Assembly: GCA_003194525.1 (NCBI GenBank)
Contig: NBIV01000114.1
Location: 1-64,000, forward strand
Origin: Gracilariopsis chorda
Taxonomy: Eukaryota; Rhodophyta; Florideophyceae; Gracilariales; Gracilariaceae
Length of the DNA: 64,000 nucleotides
Direction: 5' to 3'
Made by a program: the position numbers and the translations under genes. Shown piece by piece: positions 1-9,296 of the stretch. The notes beneath the pieces were generated by a model. The model did no database searches and was not told the DNA's origin. It was given only the letters and a program-made list of their open reading frames with translations. Positions within the stretch are counted from its first letter, which is position 1. Every line of letters starts with the position of its first letter.

Positions 1-1
1 T

Positions 2-559
2 GTAGGAGAACCATTTAAATTTGCTGGAGCGTGGGAGGTACTCAGAAAGCATCCAAAGTTTTCATCTGAATCGTGGTCCTCACAAGACATTTCCCATACT
101 ACGTCTACTGAGAGCGAAACAGTGGACGTACATGGTACTGAGGGGAACGAAAGACAGACTGACCTCGAGAAAGAGCAAGAAGTTGGAAAAGTCGCCACCT
201 CACAACGACCACAAGGGCGCAAAGCTTCGAAGGTAAAATATATGAAGCAAAAACACTATGAAGAGAAGATAAAGGTAGCGAGAGAGGCGTTGCAGCTCCA
301 ACGTAAACGAGCAGATGAGATACAGAGGCAGAATGACATATCTTTGTTCACTGCATGGGGAGATAGCAGCCCTGAAGCAGCCGAGTTCTTTCGCATTTCG
401 CGCAAAAGAGTGTTAGAAAAACTCAAGGAAGAGGAAGAAAATGCTAAAGGAGGAGGTAAAAAGTGCAGAGTGTCTTATCAAGGTGATCAATCGACCGACA
501 AGGCTGAGAAGATCGTCAATGTGGATAATGATAGTCCTACCAAAGTTGCCCATAAATAG
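2..559 (+). pseudogene. Harbinger ORF1, Myb/SANT-like DNA-binding protein, C-terminal part
   Basis: One open frame enters from the left edge and runs to the stop at 559, so the start lies outside the window. The first residues read PFKFAGAWEVLRKHPKF, the tail of a Myb/SANT or trihelix-like domain. They are followed by an acidic linker and a GRKASK motif, then a charged helical region (KQKHYEEKIKVAREALQ, then RADEIQRQND). This order matches the NAM-associated C-terminal domain of plant and algal Harbinger ORF1 proteins. In that superfamily ORF1 binds the subterminal DNA and recruits the transposase. The visible part has no internal stop, so it could be intact. It converges with the transposase gene, 198 bp apart. 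Confidence 0.75.
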
Positions 560-756
560 TGCATGATGAAAACGGTTCCTACACTGAAATTGCAGAACCT
601 GAGCGAGGATTGCCAAAAAGTCTCATAAGGGAGCGTTGAGCGCCGTAGCGAGCTTGCGAGCGAAGGGGCTCGCGCGACAGCGTGAGAAAGATCTTCACTT
701 TTTGTCATCGGCGCGGCACCAAGTCTTCCTCTACATACCCCAATGAGTTACTCCAT

Positions 757-2062
757 TTACGACGTTCCTATTAAAGACCATAAATGATCCATGACGTCAT
801 TCTGCAGACATGCCTGTTTGTATTTGTCCCGCAAAAACTCCTGTCCTCTGCACAGTGCAGCAATAGAACCAGAAACGACCTCTGGTTCACCTTCATTAGC
901 CCAAATTGGTGTTCCGCTGTGAACGACCTCTGCACCAGAGAACCTATTTAAAGCACTTGCCGTCCATGTCTCTTCCTGGTCTGTTAAGCCCTCCTCCACC
1001 ATCATGGTATGCAAAACTATACAGCAATACATGATGTTTCTCATGTTTGATACATACCAAAACCTCGACGGCCTTTGCAAGATATGCCACCGTCCCTGCA
1101 GAACACCAAAAGAGCGCTCCACGTCCTTTCTGCGCCCTTCCTGACAAATGGCAAGGTTCTCCTTTTTGGTTACTGGTTCTTGAACCGTGTGAACAAAAAT
1201 GGGGTATTTCGGATGCACTCCGTCACATAGAAAATACGGTACGTCCCGTTCTTTTCCGTTCAAAGTGTACGAAACCTTCGGCGGGAAGGAACCATCCGCG
1301 ATCTTGTTGAGGAGGGGTGAAGTTTCTAAAACATTAAGGTCGTTAGCACTACCCGGTGTACCAAAGAAGGCGTGCCAAATGTAGAGTTTGTCGTCAGCAA
1401 TGACTTCCGAAGTGAGAGCCGGCTTTTTTTTCCTTTCCTTGATATTGTCCCCTCCACCCAACCGGACAGTTCTTCCATATCCACTTGCAACAATCAATGC
1501 TTCCAATCATTCCAGGTAACTACAACCTACGGGTTCTTTGCAATACCTTTTGCAAATCATTTTCTGTTGGACATCGGAGATACTGCTCCTTGAACGTTTC
1601 TACCACAGCTTTGCAAAAGCGTTTCAAGCAATCCGATGCTGTGGACTCCGCCATTCGAATATACTCATCTACGCTGTCTGTGGCGCTGCCATGTGCAAGG
1701 AGGCGCAGAGCTGCAGCGACCTTTTGTTCTGCTCAAAATCCCACAGTTCCTGTGCAGTCAATCCTTGTTTGAAAGTACTCGTATCTCTGTTGCAGTGTGT
1801 TGCACACACTGTAGTATATGCGTTTAGACAATCGAAATATTCGACGAAAGTGACCTTCGTGATAAACAGGGTTTATGCAGAGATAGTCACGGAGTAGCTG
1901 GGCATACCCCTGTTCACGGCTGCGGTCAAGATTGCGACTTCGATTCGCAATAGATCCGCCATGAGTTCGGTTGTCGTCATCGCTGTCCGAGCTGCTCAAA
2001 GCAGATTGTAGCAGCTTTTCCAGTGCTTCATCAAGCTCGTAGTTGATAAGCTGAGACAACAT
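757..2062 (-). pseudogene. PIF/Harbinger DDE transposase (Plant transposon protein family), interrupted
   Basis: Reading leftward, the protein begins with MLSQLINYELDEALEKL (ATG at 2062) and an acidic serine stretch. The family N-terminal block follows (RDYLCINPVYHEGHFRR). After a stop near 1733 the frame continues through a block around GSIDCCKWIWKNCP (first catalytic Asp near 1496), IWHAFFGTPGSANDLNVL (second Asp near 1340) and KDVERSFGVLQGRW (catalytic Glu near 1118). All three acidic residues are still present, but at least one stop and a frame change near 1440 separate them, so this copy should not make an active enzyme. The family cuts and pastes its own element. Length, about 435 codons, is normal for the family. 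Confidence 0.85.
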
Positions 2063-2199
2063 GAGAGTGTTTGGTGTTGTCCTGCCGTTGGAGATGAGAC
2101 CAGGTAGAAGCAAATCAGCAAATAAGCAAAATGCGCACAGCCATTTACTGCTCGCCACGCTGGCTACGTTTTGCTTATTTGCTCCCGTTTCTTGGGTGC

Positions 2200-2216
2200 C
2201 GTTGGAGATGCTCTTA
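2200..2216. repeat. Right terminal inverted repeat and TTA target site of Harbinger element 1
   Basis: The bases up to 2213 end in GTTGGAGATGCTC and the next three are TTA. Reversed, this is GAGCATCTCCAAC, the classic Harbinger terminus. A similar CGTTGGAGATGAGACC string lies about 110 bp inside (near 2085), so the subterminal region carries an internal repeat, a common transposase-binding arrangement. The matching left end is not in the window. Confidence 0.7.
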
Positions 2217-2346
2217 GGTTATTAAAAATGTACAGGCGGAATTCATCAACGATCGTATAAAACACCCTTTCTCACAATTATTTCCTATTAGAAAGCCAAA
2301 ACTTAAGAATTTTTATCCAGAGTACAAGGGTAAAAAGGGCCTTTGG

Positions 2347-2471
2347 CCCTACCACTCTTTCCTGCATTTGTGACGTCTGCATCTTGCCTGCAGGAAAGAG
2401 TGGTAGGGCTGCCCTACCACGGTTTCCAGCAGTTTTGACGTCTGCATCTTGCCTGCAGGAAAGAGTAGTAG
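2347..2471. repeat. Short inverted and direct repeats
   Basis: CCCTACCACTCTTTCCTGCA at 2347-2366 is mirrored by its reverse complement at 2389-2408, giving a 20-bp perfect stem with a 22-nt loop. The segment 2372-2406 beginning GACGTCTGCATCTTGCC is repeated directly at 2437-2471 with one change (GTGGTAG to GTAGTAG). No ORF of interest overlaps. The surrounding 2217-2700 carries no gene I can recognise. Confidence 0.8.
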
Positions 2472-2699
2472 CGCCGGAGCTTGAGCGGTCACAATCCTGA
2501 GAATCAAACGTTTTGGTTGTCCAAAAGGTTTGAGTATCATTGGTGCAAAGACTTGGCGAACCAAAAAGGCTCAAAAATGAACATGAAGCACGATTTTGGG
2601 TGCTGGGGCAGTTTGCGCAAAAAGAACCAAATCGTGCATTTAACTAACTTTTTAAGGGGTGCGAAGGTCGTTGTCGCACAAATCCTTAGTTAGGTTAAC

Positions 2700-3670
2700 A
2701 AGTGGAAACAGCCTTTGGCCGTGGGCAGTGCTGCGCGCCGCGTTGTTTTTGTAGCTTTGTGTATTTAATAGCGTTCGGAGGCTCTCCGAGCACTTTGCTC
2801 GCTTGCGCTCGCAATAGTGCTCGTAGAACCACGGGGCACCGCGGCACCTAGAGTATGTGGAGCCGTAGAGGTTTGTGTTTAGGTGCGTAAATTGACTGCA
2901 GTGCTAGCCAATGATTAGAAAGCGCGACACGTTGCTTTGTGTAACTGGGTGCCACTGCAGTCATTATGGGAGTGCCAGCCGGTAAGCAGCAACCTTTGCC
3001 GCTGCTCCTGAAGTTGTTAAATGGTAGGGAGGCGTTGCGCCGAATAGGCGTTTTGCATGGGCAAACGGGGGCGTGCAAAATGGTTTTGTGGCGCAACGCC
3101 TCCACTCAATCAAGAACACCCCGCTCATTTGCGTATAAGTACTTGTAGTGGAGAGAGAAGTAGATGCGGCCTTCGGCCGTGGACGCAGCTGCGCGCCGCT
3201 GAATAGGGATGACTTTGGGGGATCTGCAGGTGTTTCTGCTCACTATCGCTCGCAAACTACCTGCAAACCAATGAGGGCCGCGGCGCTAAGAGTGAATATG
3301 GAAGAGAGTCGCCATTGAGCGCCCATGAGTTGGTGTTTGGCTGGCAATGCAGAGTGTATGTAGAGTACAGTAGTTTGTAATTGGCTGGCACTGCCAAAAT
3401 AACTGCAGTGCTAGCCACTGTGCAACGGTGTTGCTGGCACTGCTGCAGTGCCAGCCACTTAGCAGCTGCGGCAGTCAACATGCAGCAGCAACTGATGAGC
3501 TCTGAGCTTTGCTGCTGCTGCTGCTGCTGCCGCTGAATTTTTTAATCGGCGGGGAGGCGTGAAAATTGCATGCGCTGAAGGGGGCGTGCAAGGGGATTTT
3601 TTGGCGCAACGCCTGTCGTCAATCAACAACACCCCCCTCATACATGTGTAAATCATTATAGTATGGGGTG
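2700..3670 (+). repeat. Composite interspersed repeat, copy A
   Basis: This stretch contains two related units (about 2955-3150 and 3459-3670). Each has a GGCGTTGCGC / GCGCAACGCC inverted pair, a GGGGGCGTGCAA core, a GCTGCTGCTG run and the phrase TGCAGTGCCAGCCAC. Its reverse complement recurs at about 54620-55350. For example ATGTGTAAATCATTATAGTATGGGG at 3641-3665 is read backwards from about 54630. It looks like a non-autonomous repeat family without coding capacity. Short ORFs here are chance frames in GC-rich repeats. Confidence 0.7.
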
Positions 3671-4010
3671 ATGTTGAGATTGGCCGACAGACGTAAAGAT
3701 ACAAGAACAGCATTCCCAGTAATCACGCAGTGCAAACCCACCGCGCGCAAAACAGTGACATATCCTACAATCGAGTAGAAAACGAAGAGAATGCGAAGCT
3801 AGCAGCGTAGTGATTATCCCATATCGATATATTCTTTGGCACTCTAGACAATGTACGAAGGTAGCACCCCGGAATACTTCCAAACGCCAATGTGGTGTGG
3901 ACTCTAGATCGGACAGCTGTAGAATGCACACTCGGTAAGCAGGAGAAGGCCTTAGGGCCAGAGATGCAAAGAAAGGCCGCAACAGAGGTGTAAAGTCTAC
4001 TTACGAATCT
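3671..4010. other. No recognisable feature
   Basis: Between the composite repeat and the transposase-like fragment I see no domain-bearing frame. The two minus-strand frames over 3656-4019 overlap each other in different frames and show no family motif. Confidence 0.4.
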
Positions 4011-4382
4011 CGCAAACACAAAACAACGATCATCACCACCCCTGCAGCTGTTATTTGGACACTTCCATTCATGAACATTGCTTGGAAATGGAAGAACGAA
4101 AAGTGGCGCCTACCTGTTACAGGAAGCTTCACAGAACCGCCGCATGGCATTATCAAACCTTTCACTGAAAAGAACTGGTTTCCAAACGATGCCTGTATAA
4201 CCGTCACGGAGAATGGCTCAATGGAAGGCCCTGTTCTTCATGCATTCGTGCAGCTTGTACATAACACCACAAGTAAGCATTTACAAGAATATGAAGCTTT
4301 TTTTGGTTTCTGGATGGGCACTTATCTCGCAAACATCCTGGCTGGATTGAGTACTGTACTCAAAGTTCCATCGAGGCTTTAA
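4011..4382 (+). pseudogene. Possible DDE (pogo/CENP-B type) transposase fragment
   Basis: The frame from about 4003 reads SRKHKTTIITTPAAVIWTLP, then KPFTEKNWFPNDACITVTEN with GSMEGPVLHAFVQLVHN. The order is a strand-rich core, then a 'TENGSM...F..FV..VHN' block. It resembles the middle of pogo/jerky-type DDE domains, where a small residue-rich block precedes an 'F..W...' helix. No catalytic triad can be shown and the frame stops at 4382, so the assignment is weak. A clearer pogo-like C-terminal remnant lies at 32.5-33.5 kb, but the two cannot be joined from the sequence. Confidence 0.25.
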
Positions 4383-5108
4383 TTAATGCGGCTAGCACGT
4401 CTTACATGTGGTACAGCCAATAGTGAGCACAACATCCGTAAAATAAGAGGTTTAGATTAGGCTTAACAGATGGGTTCCAATAGGTAGTGGTCTCCCAAAT
4501 ATAGGAGCGGCGACAGGGGGAATCCTGAAAGGAGATCTGCAAGCACCAGACAAAAATCGGGTTTAATGGGCGCACGATAATTCTACAGGCGCTGCTATGG
4601 GACGCACTGGGTATCGGCAGCTTAGAAACCACACCTGGAGGATGAGCTAATAGTGTACCTGAAGGTGAGTATCAAGAGGTTGAACTAGACGAACTTGAAC
4701 AAGCCTCGAGGGTGCTTGATTTACTTCCCTGGAGGCAGCAGTTCCAGCGGCACATTATATACAGTGCCGATAGCTGACGTCGACGGAAACTATGTACTCC
4801 ATCCTATAAAAAATCTAAGTCAGGTTATACTACCAAATTCAATTACAATCCGCTGGAACAATTCCTCCGGAGTGTTCGTCGGTGTTCTCGGAATGCTAGA
4901 TAGAGGTGCTAGATCGCAAGTTTCTTAGGCAAAAGCTCAAAAATACTACGAAAAAGATAGATTCTGCTAGTTTCGGGCGCTTGCCAAGTAAAAAAAAATT
5001 TTGGAATTCACACTTCCATACCTTACAGAGCCTTGCCTCACCTGCACTGCGCATTGCTAGTTTCAAGTTTGGAGCAAGTTCATTCTCCACTAAAAGCTAG
5101 ATACAGAT
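4383..5108. other. No recognisable gene
   Basis: Only short frames occur. A plus frame at 4695-4928 includes PGGSSSSGTLYTVPIADVDG but has no family signature I can name. The rest is unremarkable, with an A-run near 4990. Confidence 0.35.
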
Positions 5109-5151
5109 CTCGAAATGGCGCTGGCCGCTGCGCGGCCAGCGCCATTTCGAG
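5109..5151. repeat. Perfect 20-bp-arm palindrome
   Basis: CTCGAAATGGCGCTGGCCGC, then TGC, then the exact reverse complement of the first 20 bases. The 43-nt GC-rich palindrome would form a very stable hairpin or cruciform. It lies 220 bp beyond the 3' end of the leftmost gene (5374-6036, minus) of the unusual 5-14 kb cluster. It may be a terminator, a boundary or a protein-binding site. Confidence 0.9.
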
Positions 5152-5373
5152 CACCCAACCAAAACTGACATTTTTATTTCCATCTTTTGAATTTCAAACT
5201 TCATACTGCCCTAGTTTGACTTCCAGTTCATCGTCAGGAACTCATCTGGGCAGCTCTCTCCGTTCTCACAAACCCGACGCACCGCGCATCAGATTCCAAT
5301 ACCACCCATTCCGTCGTCCAAACAGCCTCAACGACATTCCTAAACATCACTAGCCTTCTTCTCCCTCTTCCCT

Positions 5374-6036
5374 CTACCCATGCCTCCTTTTCAACCGACT
5401 CTTAACCTCCAATCCTTCTTCGTCCTTCTCCTCCAACCTCCTTTTCACGACCCCTCTACCTCCAGGAGTAACTGGAGACCCACTCCCGACAGCACCTCCC
5501 ACCCCACCTTCCCCTTCACCTCCATACATCTTGTTCCGCATATCCTCGACTAGATGCACAGCCCTGTCCACCAGTAAAAGCCGCCTCTCCAACTCCAAAA
5601 TCCGTCCTCGTAACTCCTCATTCTCCTTCCACAGCCTCCCCAGCTCCTCTCCCACACACGCCACAACCCCATCGACGTGCTGCTCTGCCCACACCCCAGC
5701 CTCCCTCACCCTCCGGCGCAACTCAGCCACAGCACCCATTGGCACTCCTTCCTCCGACGCACTCAGAACCATCCCTCCCAACTCCACGACAACCTCCTCA
5801 ATACACTCATCCAAACGCTCCTTAAGCCCTCCCCCAGCACTCCTCAATAGTTCCTTCACATCGCCGTAGAACCCATCCATTCGTCTCCCTCCACCTCCCC
5901 CTACCCCTCCTCCTCGACCACCCTCGCCGGTACCTCCCTCCCCACCATCCCCTCCCATCATCGTCCCAACCCCAAGCTCACTGACCGAAAATTGCAAATA
6001 GTAGTCATGGTGCGTGTGGATGTTCTCAAATGACAT
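5374..6036 (-). CDS. Unrecognised Gly-rich/coiled-coil protein, 220 aa
   Basis: An uninterrupted minus-strand ORF starts at an ATG at 6036. After about 25 residues it has a glycine-rich stretch (residues 28-52, GGDGGEGGTGEGG style). A long helical region follows, with heptad-like leucines (ENEELRGRILELERRLLLVD, residues ~140-160), predicted by eye as a coiled coil. The C-terminus is basic (VVKRRLEEKDEEG...RLKRRHG) and could act as a nuclear localisation signal. Three 21-bp tandem repeats lie immediately upstream of the start. Function unknown. A coiled-coil accessory protein of a mobile element, used for dimerisation, is a reasonable guess. It lies downstream of, and on the same strand as, the ParB/oxygenase gene. 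Confidence 0.55.
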   Translation of the reverse strand: MSFENIHTHHDYYLQFSVSELGVGTMMGGDGGEGGTGEGGRGGGVGGGGGRRMDGFYGDVKELLRSAGGGLKERLDECIEEVVVELGGMVLSASEEGVPMGAVAELRRRVREAGVWAEQHVDGVVACVGEELGRLWKENEELRGRILELERRLLLVDRAVHLVEDMRNKMYGGEGEGGVGGAVGSGSPVTPGGRGVVKRRLEEKDEEGLEVKSRLKRRHG

Positions 6037-6041
6037 GAATC

Positions 6042-6104
6042 TTCAAGAGTCGTGAATGAATGTTCAAGGGTCGTGAATGAATTTTCAAAAGTCGATAATG
6101 AATG
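6042..6104. repeat. Three tandem 21-bp repeats upstream of the coiled-coil ORF
   Basis: Units start TTCAAGAGTCGTGAATGAATG (6042), TTCAAGGGTCGTGAATGAATT (6063) and TTCAAAAGTCGATAATGAATG (6084). They begin 6 bp upstream of the ATG at 6036 on the minus strand, so they occupy its promoter or 5' leader. Regularly spaced iteron-like units of this kind often bind a regulator, but no binding protein is identifiable here. Confidence 0.85.
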
Positions 6105-6685
6105 TCCCACCTCTTCACTTGAACCAACTTTGTCACTGCTTAAATGCACAGCTTATCATCTTCTCATTTGCTCACCCCTTGTCCTTCCCAACACACAAAA
6201 CATTATTTTGAACCTCTACACGATAATGCCTTCATCCTCTTCACTCTTCTTCATACATCAAGCACGCCACAGTGCATTCATGTATGAAAAGAACCAGTAC
6301 TTTCTATATCAACAGAATGGACAATCGTGGTATTTGGCTATAACAACGGCATCCTTTACACCCGTACAATCACCTTCAATTCTCATACATAATCCCATAC
6401 TCAAGTTTACATCCATTCGTGTTTCATATGAGCTGCCCCTTCATTCTCCCCTCCAATACACCCATCCCAAGTTTCTTCTCATACATGTAGACCTTTCTTT
6501 ATGGAATGTAACAAAGCGAAATCTTTGTAGACATCATCCCTTCATTATTACAATTCATTCGAATGAAGCCGCATAAAAAGTAATCCCCATCGTAGTAAAC
6601 CTCTCCCATTCAATATAAACATTCACTATAAAGATCAAAAAGCAATCATCAGATTTAACAAACGTATATCGTTTACTTATCATTA
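6105..6685. other. AT-rich intergenic region, no assigned gene
   Basis: A plus-strand frame of 174 codons (6052-6576) is open but starts inside the tandem repeats, is rich in Ser/His/Leu and has no recognisable domain. I regard it as uncertain. CATACAT-type short repeats recur through 6250-6490. Confidence 0.35.
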
Positions 6686-7970
6686 TCAATCGCTTTCATC
6701 GTCCTCACCTATCAGAGCCTCTGCTCCTTTAGGAACCATTTCACCCTCATCGTCATCCTCCTGTTCATAATCTCCATCAGTGTTCATTTCCGCTGGTTTC
6801 AGTATATCCTCATCGTCCTCCTCATCCGACGGGGTTCTCACCTTCGGCTTCTTGCATAACTACATCTCTATCGTCAGCTTCATCTCCCCGCTCCTCTTCC
6901 CCTCCTCCCACCTCACATAAATCGCCACGGCCCTCTTCATCATTAAAAAATGGAGGGCGGAAACCGCTTTGCCTATGCACTGCATCCGGGAGATTGTATC
7001 CCTCAGGTACAAATTACATATGGTATCGCATGCAATAGCCTTTCGCTATTGCATCATTGTACCCAGCCCCAGCATGAAATACACCCCCTCTTCCAATGAA
7101 CACAGAAAACGGTGGAACTCTGAACTTCCGAACAATCATAGAAGCCGAAAGCTTTTTCAAGTTACCCCGTGTCATTGTTAGAGTATGTGACCGTTCACAA
7201 ACCCAAATCATGAACGCATCCAGTCCCGATGCCATTGCAAAATACCCCGGGTTCACATTTCTCATCCTGTCATTTTCCGTCAAACCCCTGAAATCCGTGT
7301 GTAGCACCTGCCTCGGACAATCCTCTCCAGTACAAAGGATACGGCCACCCGTGTGAGGCGCATACATCGTTCCACCTTCAGATAACCCGAGAGCCACTGC
7401 AATCTGACCAATTCTTGCGTCCAACATGGCTCTCTTTCGAACAAGAACCGCACCGTTTTCAAGCTCCTCAATTCTGTCCGCAATCCCTCGTTTGGTTGTG
7501 ATGAAACGCCCCACCGCCTTGATACCATTCTTAAAATCCTTTACCCCTCCTCCATTGATGATCATATTCCAGAAAATACGATTCGCTTTGTTTGTGAGAT
7601 CCAGTTGCGAAACAAAGTGGCGTTCGAAGAAGTCCATCAGTTCTCCTATCACATCTTCGTCCATTTTCAGTCCCCTCTTCGAAGCCTCACTCGCCATGCC
7701 TTCATTTGTCCCGAAATTCTCCAGCACACAAAACTCTCTCTCCGACAGCTACACTCTCAATTTCGCAAAGTAAACACGAGCCAAGTCCTCTCTCTCAAAA
7801 GCGGCCATCCATAACGCTTCCTCTTCATTCGATGCCGTTCCTGATGACGGCATCTTCACGCCCAGCACTGCACGTGTCGTAGTACCCATCTCTTTGTGCA
7901 TGTTGCGCGACGCACGCCAGTACATGTCATGATGAACCATTCGGAAGTCATTAGGTGATAGGCACTCCGC
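6686..7970 (-). pseudogene. Putative 2-oxoglutarate/Fe(II) oxygenase domain, C-terminal part of the ParB-oxygenase gene
   Basis: This is the same minus frame as the segments at 7998-9161 and 9297-10577, separated only by single stops (TAG at 7998, TAG near 7749). The 237-codon block (7014-7727) contains LHTDFRG (His and Asp near 7300), then PPFSVFIGRGGVFHAGAGY (His near 7075) and an Arg 16 residues on (GYCMRYHM). H-x-D, about 72 residues, then H, then R is the metal and co-substrate signature of double-stranded beta-helix 2OG/Fe(II) oxygenases (AlkB, TET/JBP and phytanoyl-hydroxylase types). After a TAA at 7014 the frame continues (FVPEGYNLPDAVHRQSG). One more frame change leads to a strongly acidic tail ending DDESD at 6686. 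No iron ligand is missing. The substrate is unknown, but next to a DNA methyltransferase a nucleic-acid substrate is a reasonable inference. Confidence 0.55.
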
Positions 7971-7997
7971 CCGATGGTGCTTCCTGAGGTTTATCCT

Positions 7998-9161
7998 CTA
8001 CATCCATGGATCGGAATGCTTCACTGCATTTCCGCTTGCAGGCCACTCACTCGGCAATGAGTATATCAGGTCCACCCAAGACATGTCCACTCCCATAGCC
8101 AGCTCTCCTGGCGTACGTAAGCCAGCTGGAAGCTTGTCAGGATTCTTATCGTCAAAGCTGCCTGCGGTTTGCTGCTCCTCTGCCTCGTCTTCCTCATCAT
8201 CCACAAAGTCCTCCTGAGCTTCATCCTCGCTTGACTCGAGCACGATGATCTCCTTTGCTGTCAACCACCTCTTCAAATCTCTCCTTTCCATACTACGCAG
8301 CACCTCCATCACCTCCTGCGAGATACCAAAGCCAGGCCGCTTCAAACCAGGTGCAGTCGGCTTACGATTCGATCGTCTCTTCCCCTTCACCGGTGGCTCA
8401 AAATCAACGGACTCTTCATCTTCATCTTCGTCCAGGACCTTCACTTTACGCTTCTTAGAGATTCGCTTACTTCTTCGAGGCTCCTGGTCAGCGTTTGGAG
8501 GCTCCTGAGCAGATTCCTCATTCAGACCAAGCAACTCGATCACGTCCAAATCGGCCGCAGAGGGAGCACCAGCAGTAGCGTCCTGTCCCTGCATGCCCGA
8601 CAAAGCGCTGGAAAGCGTCCTACGAACCTCTTTCACCTTATTACTCATTCTGGACTCCAGTGAACTGCGTTTCCCTCTCGTATACCACTTCCCCCGACGA
8701 GATATGATATACTTTGACACAGTCTGGTCAGAATCGCCGATGGTAACCGTGGTATTCATCACTTCCTGTACATTCTTTTTCTCTTTCATGGAAGTCCCCA
8801 GCTCACTGCAAATGTCATACGTTCTAGAAGCGCAGTCGAAGAAGTACTTTCGGAAATCCTCAAACGGTCCCATCTTCACAGTGGCCACCGACCTCACACG
8901 AACATGCGCCTGAAGACATTGGATAGTAAAACGAAACTTATCCCATGACATTCCAAGCAGAATATCACTAGACACATGAGTGATTCCAATTTGAGGCGTC
9001 TCCTGCCACACCACATCGAAGAACTCTAACAGACCGGGATTACGCGCAAACTTCAGAGCAAGAGCAGAATGGCGATTGAAATGACGTATCTTCCCTTCTT
9101 TCCCCTTCGTCTCACTGCTCCACAACACCCCCGTGATTTGGCTTGGTTTAGGCTTCGACAA
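7998..9161 (-). pseudogene. Middle segment of ParB-oxygenase gene: unrecognised fold plus NLS-rich linker
   Basis: 387 codons in the same frame as the segments on either side. Residues 1-200 look globular (KPKPSQITGVLWSSETKGKE, then RHSALALKFARNPGLLEFFD and later AHVRVRSVATVKMGPFEDF) but match no family I recognise. The second half alternates acidic runs with basic clusters (RRSKRISKKRKVKVL; GKRRSNRK), good nuclear localisation signals. It ends with EEDEAEEQQ and a short conserved-looking tail before the TAG at 7998, after which the frame continues into the oxygenase-like part. I read it as the linker between the ParB-like and oxygenase-like domains of one nuclear protein, not a separate gene. 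Confidence 0.5.
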
Positions 9162-9296
9162 CTCATAACCATCCTGCTCTACGCCATTACGAATAAAACG
9201 AAACAGCAGTGTGAATCTTATCTGCGAAGGACATCACCAGAACATTGGAGTTCAAATCATTCAACGTCTTCCCCAGCCACAACACCTCATTCAATT

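Larger units (their letters stand above)
1..2213. mobile_element. PIF/Harbinger element 1, left end outside window
   Basis: A DDE transposase on the minus strand and a Myb/SANT-like ORF1 on the plus strand converge, the two-gene layout of PIF/Harbinger transposons. The right terminus reads CGTTGGAGATGCTC, the reverse complement of the GAGCATCTCCAACG terminus common in this superfamily, and is followed directly by TTA, a typical 3-bp TWA target site. The left terminus would lie before base 1. A second, independent member with the same convergent layout is present at 44102-47097. The copy is decayed: the transposase needs several frame changes. Confidence 0.85.
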
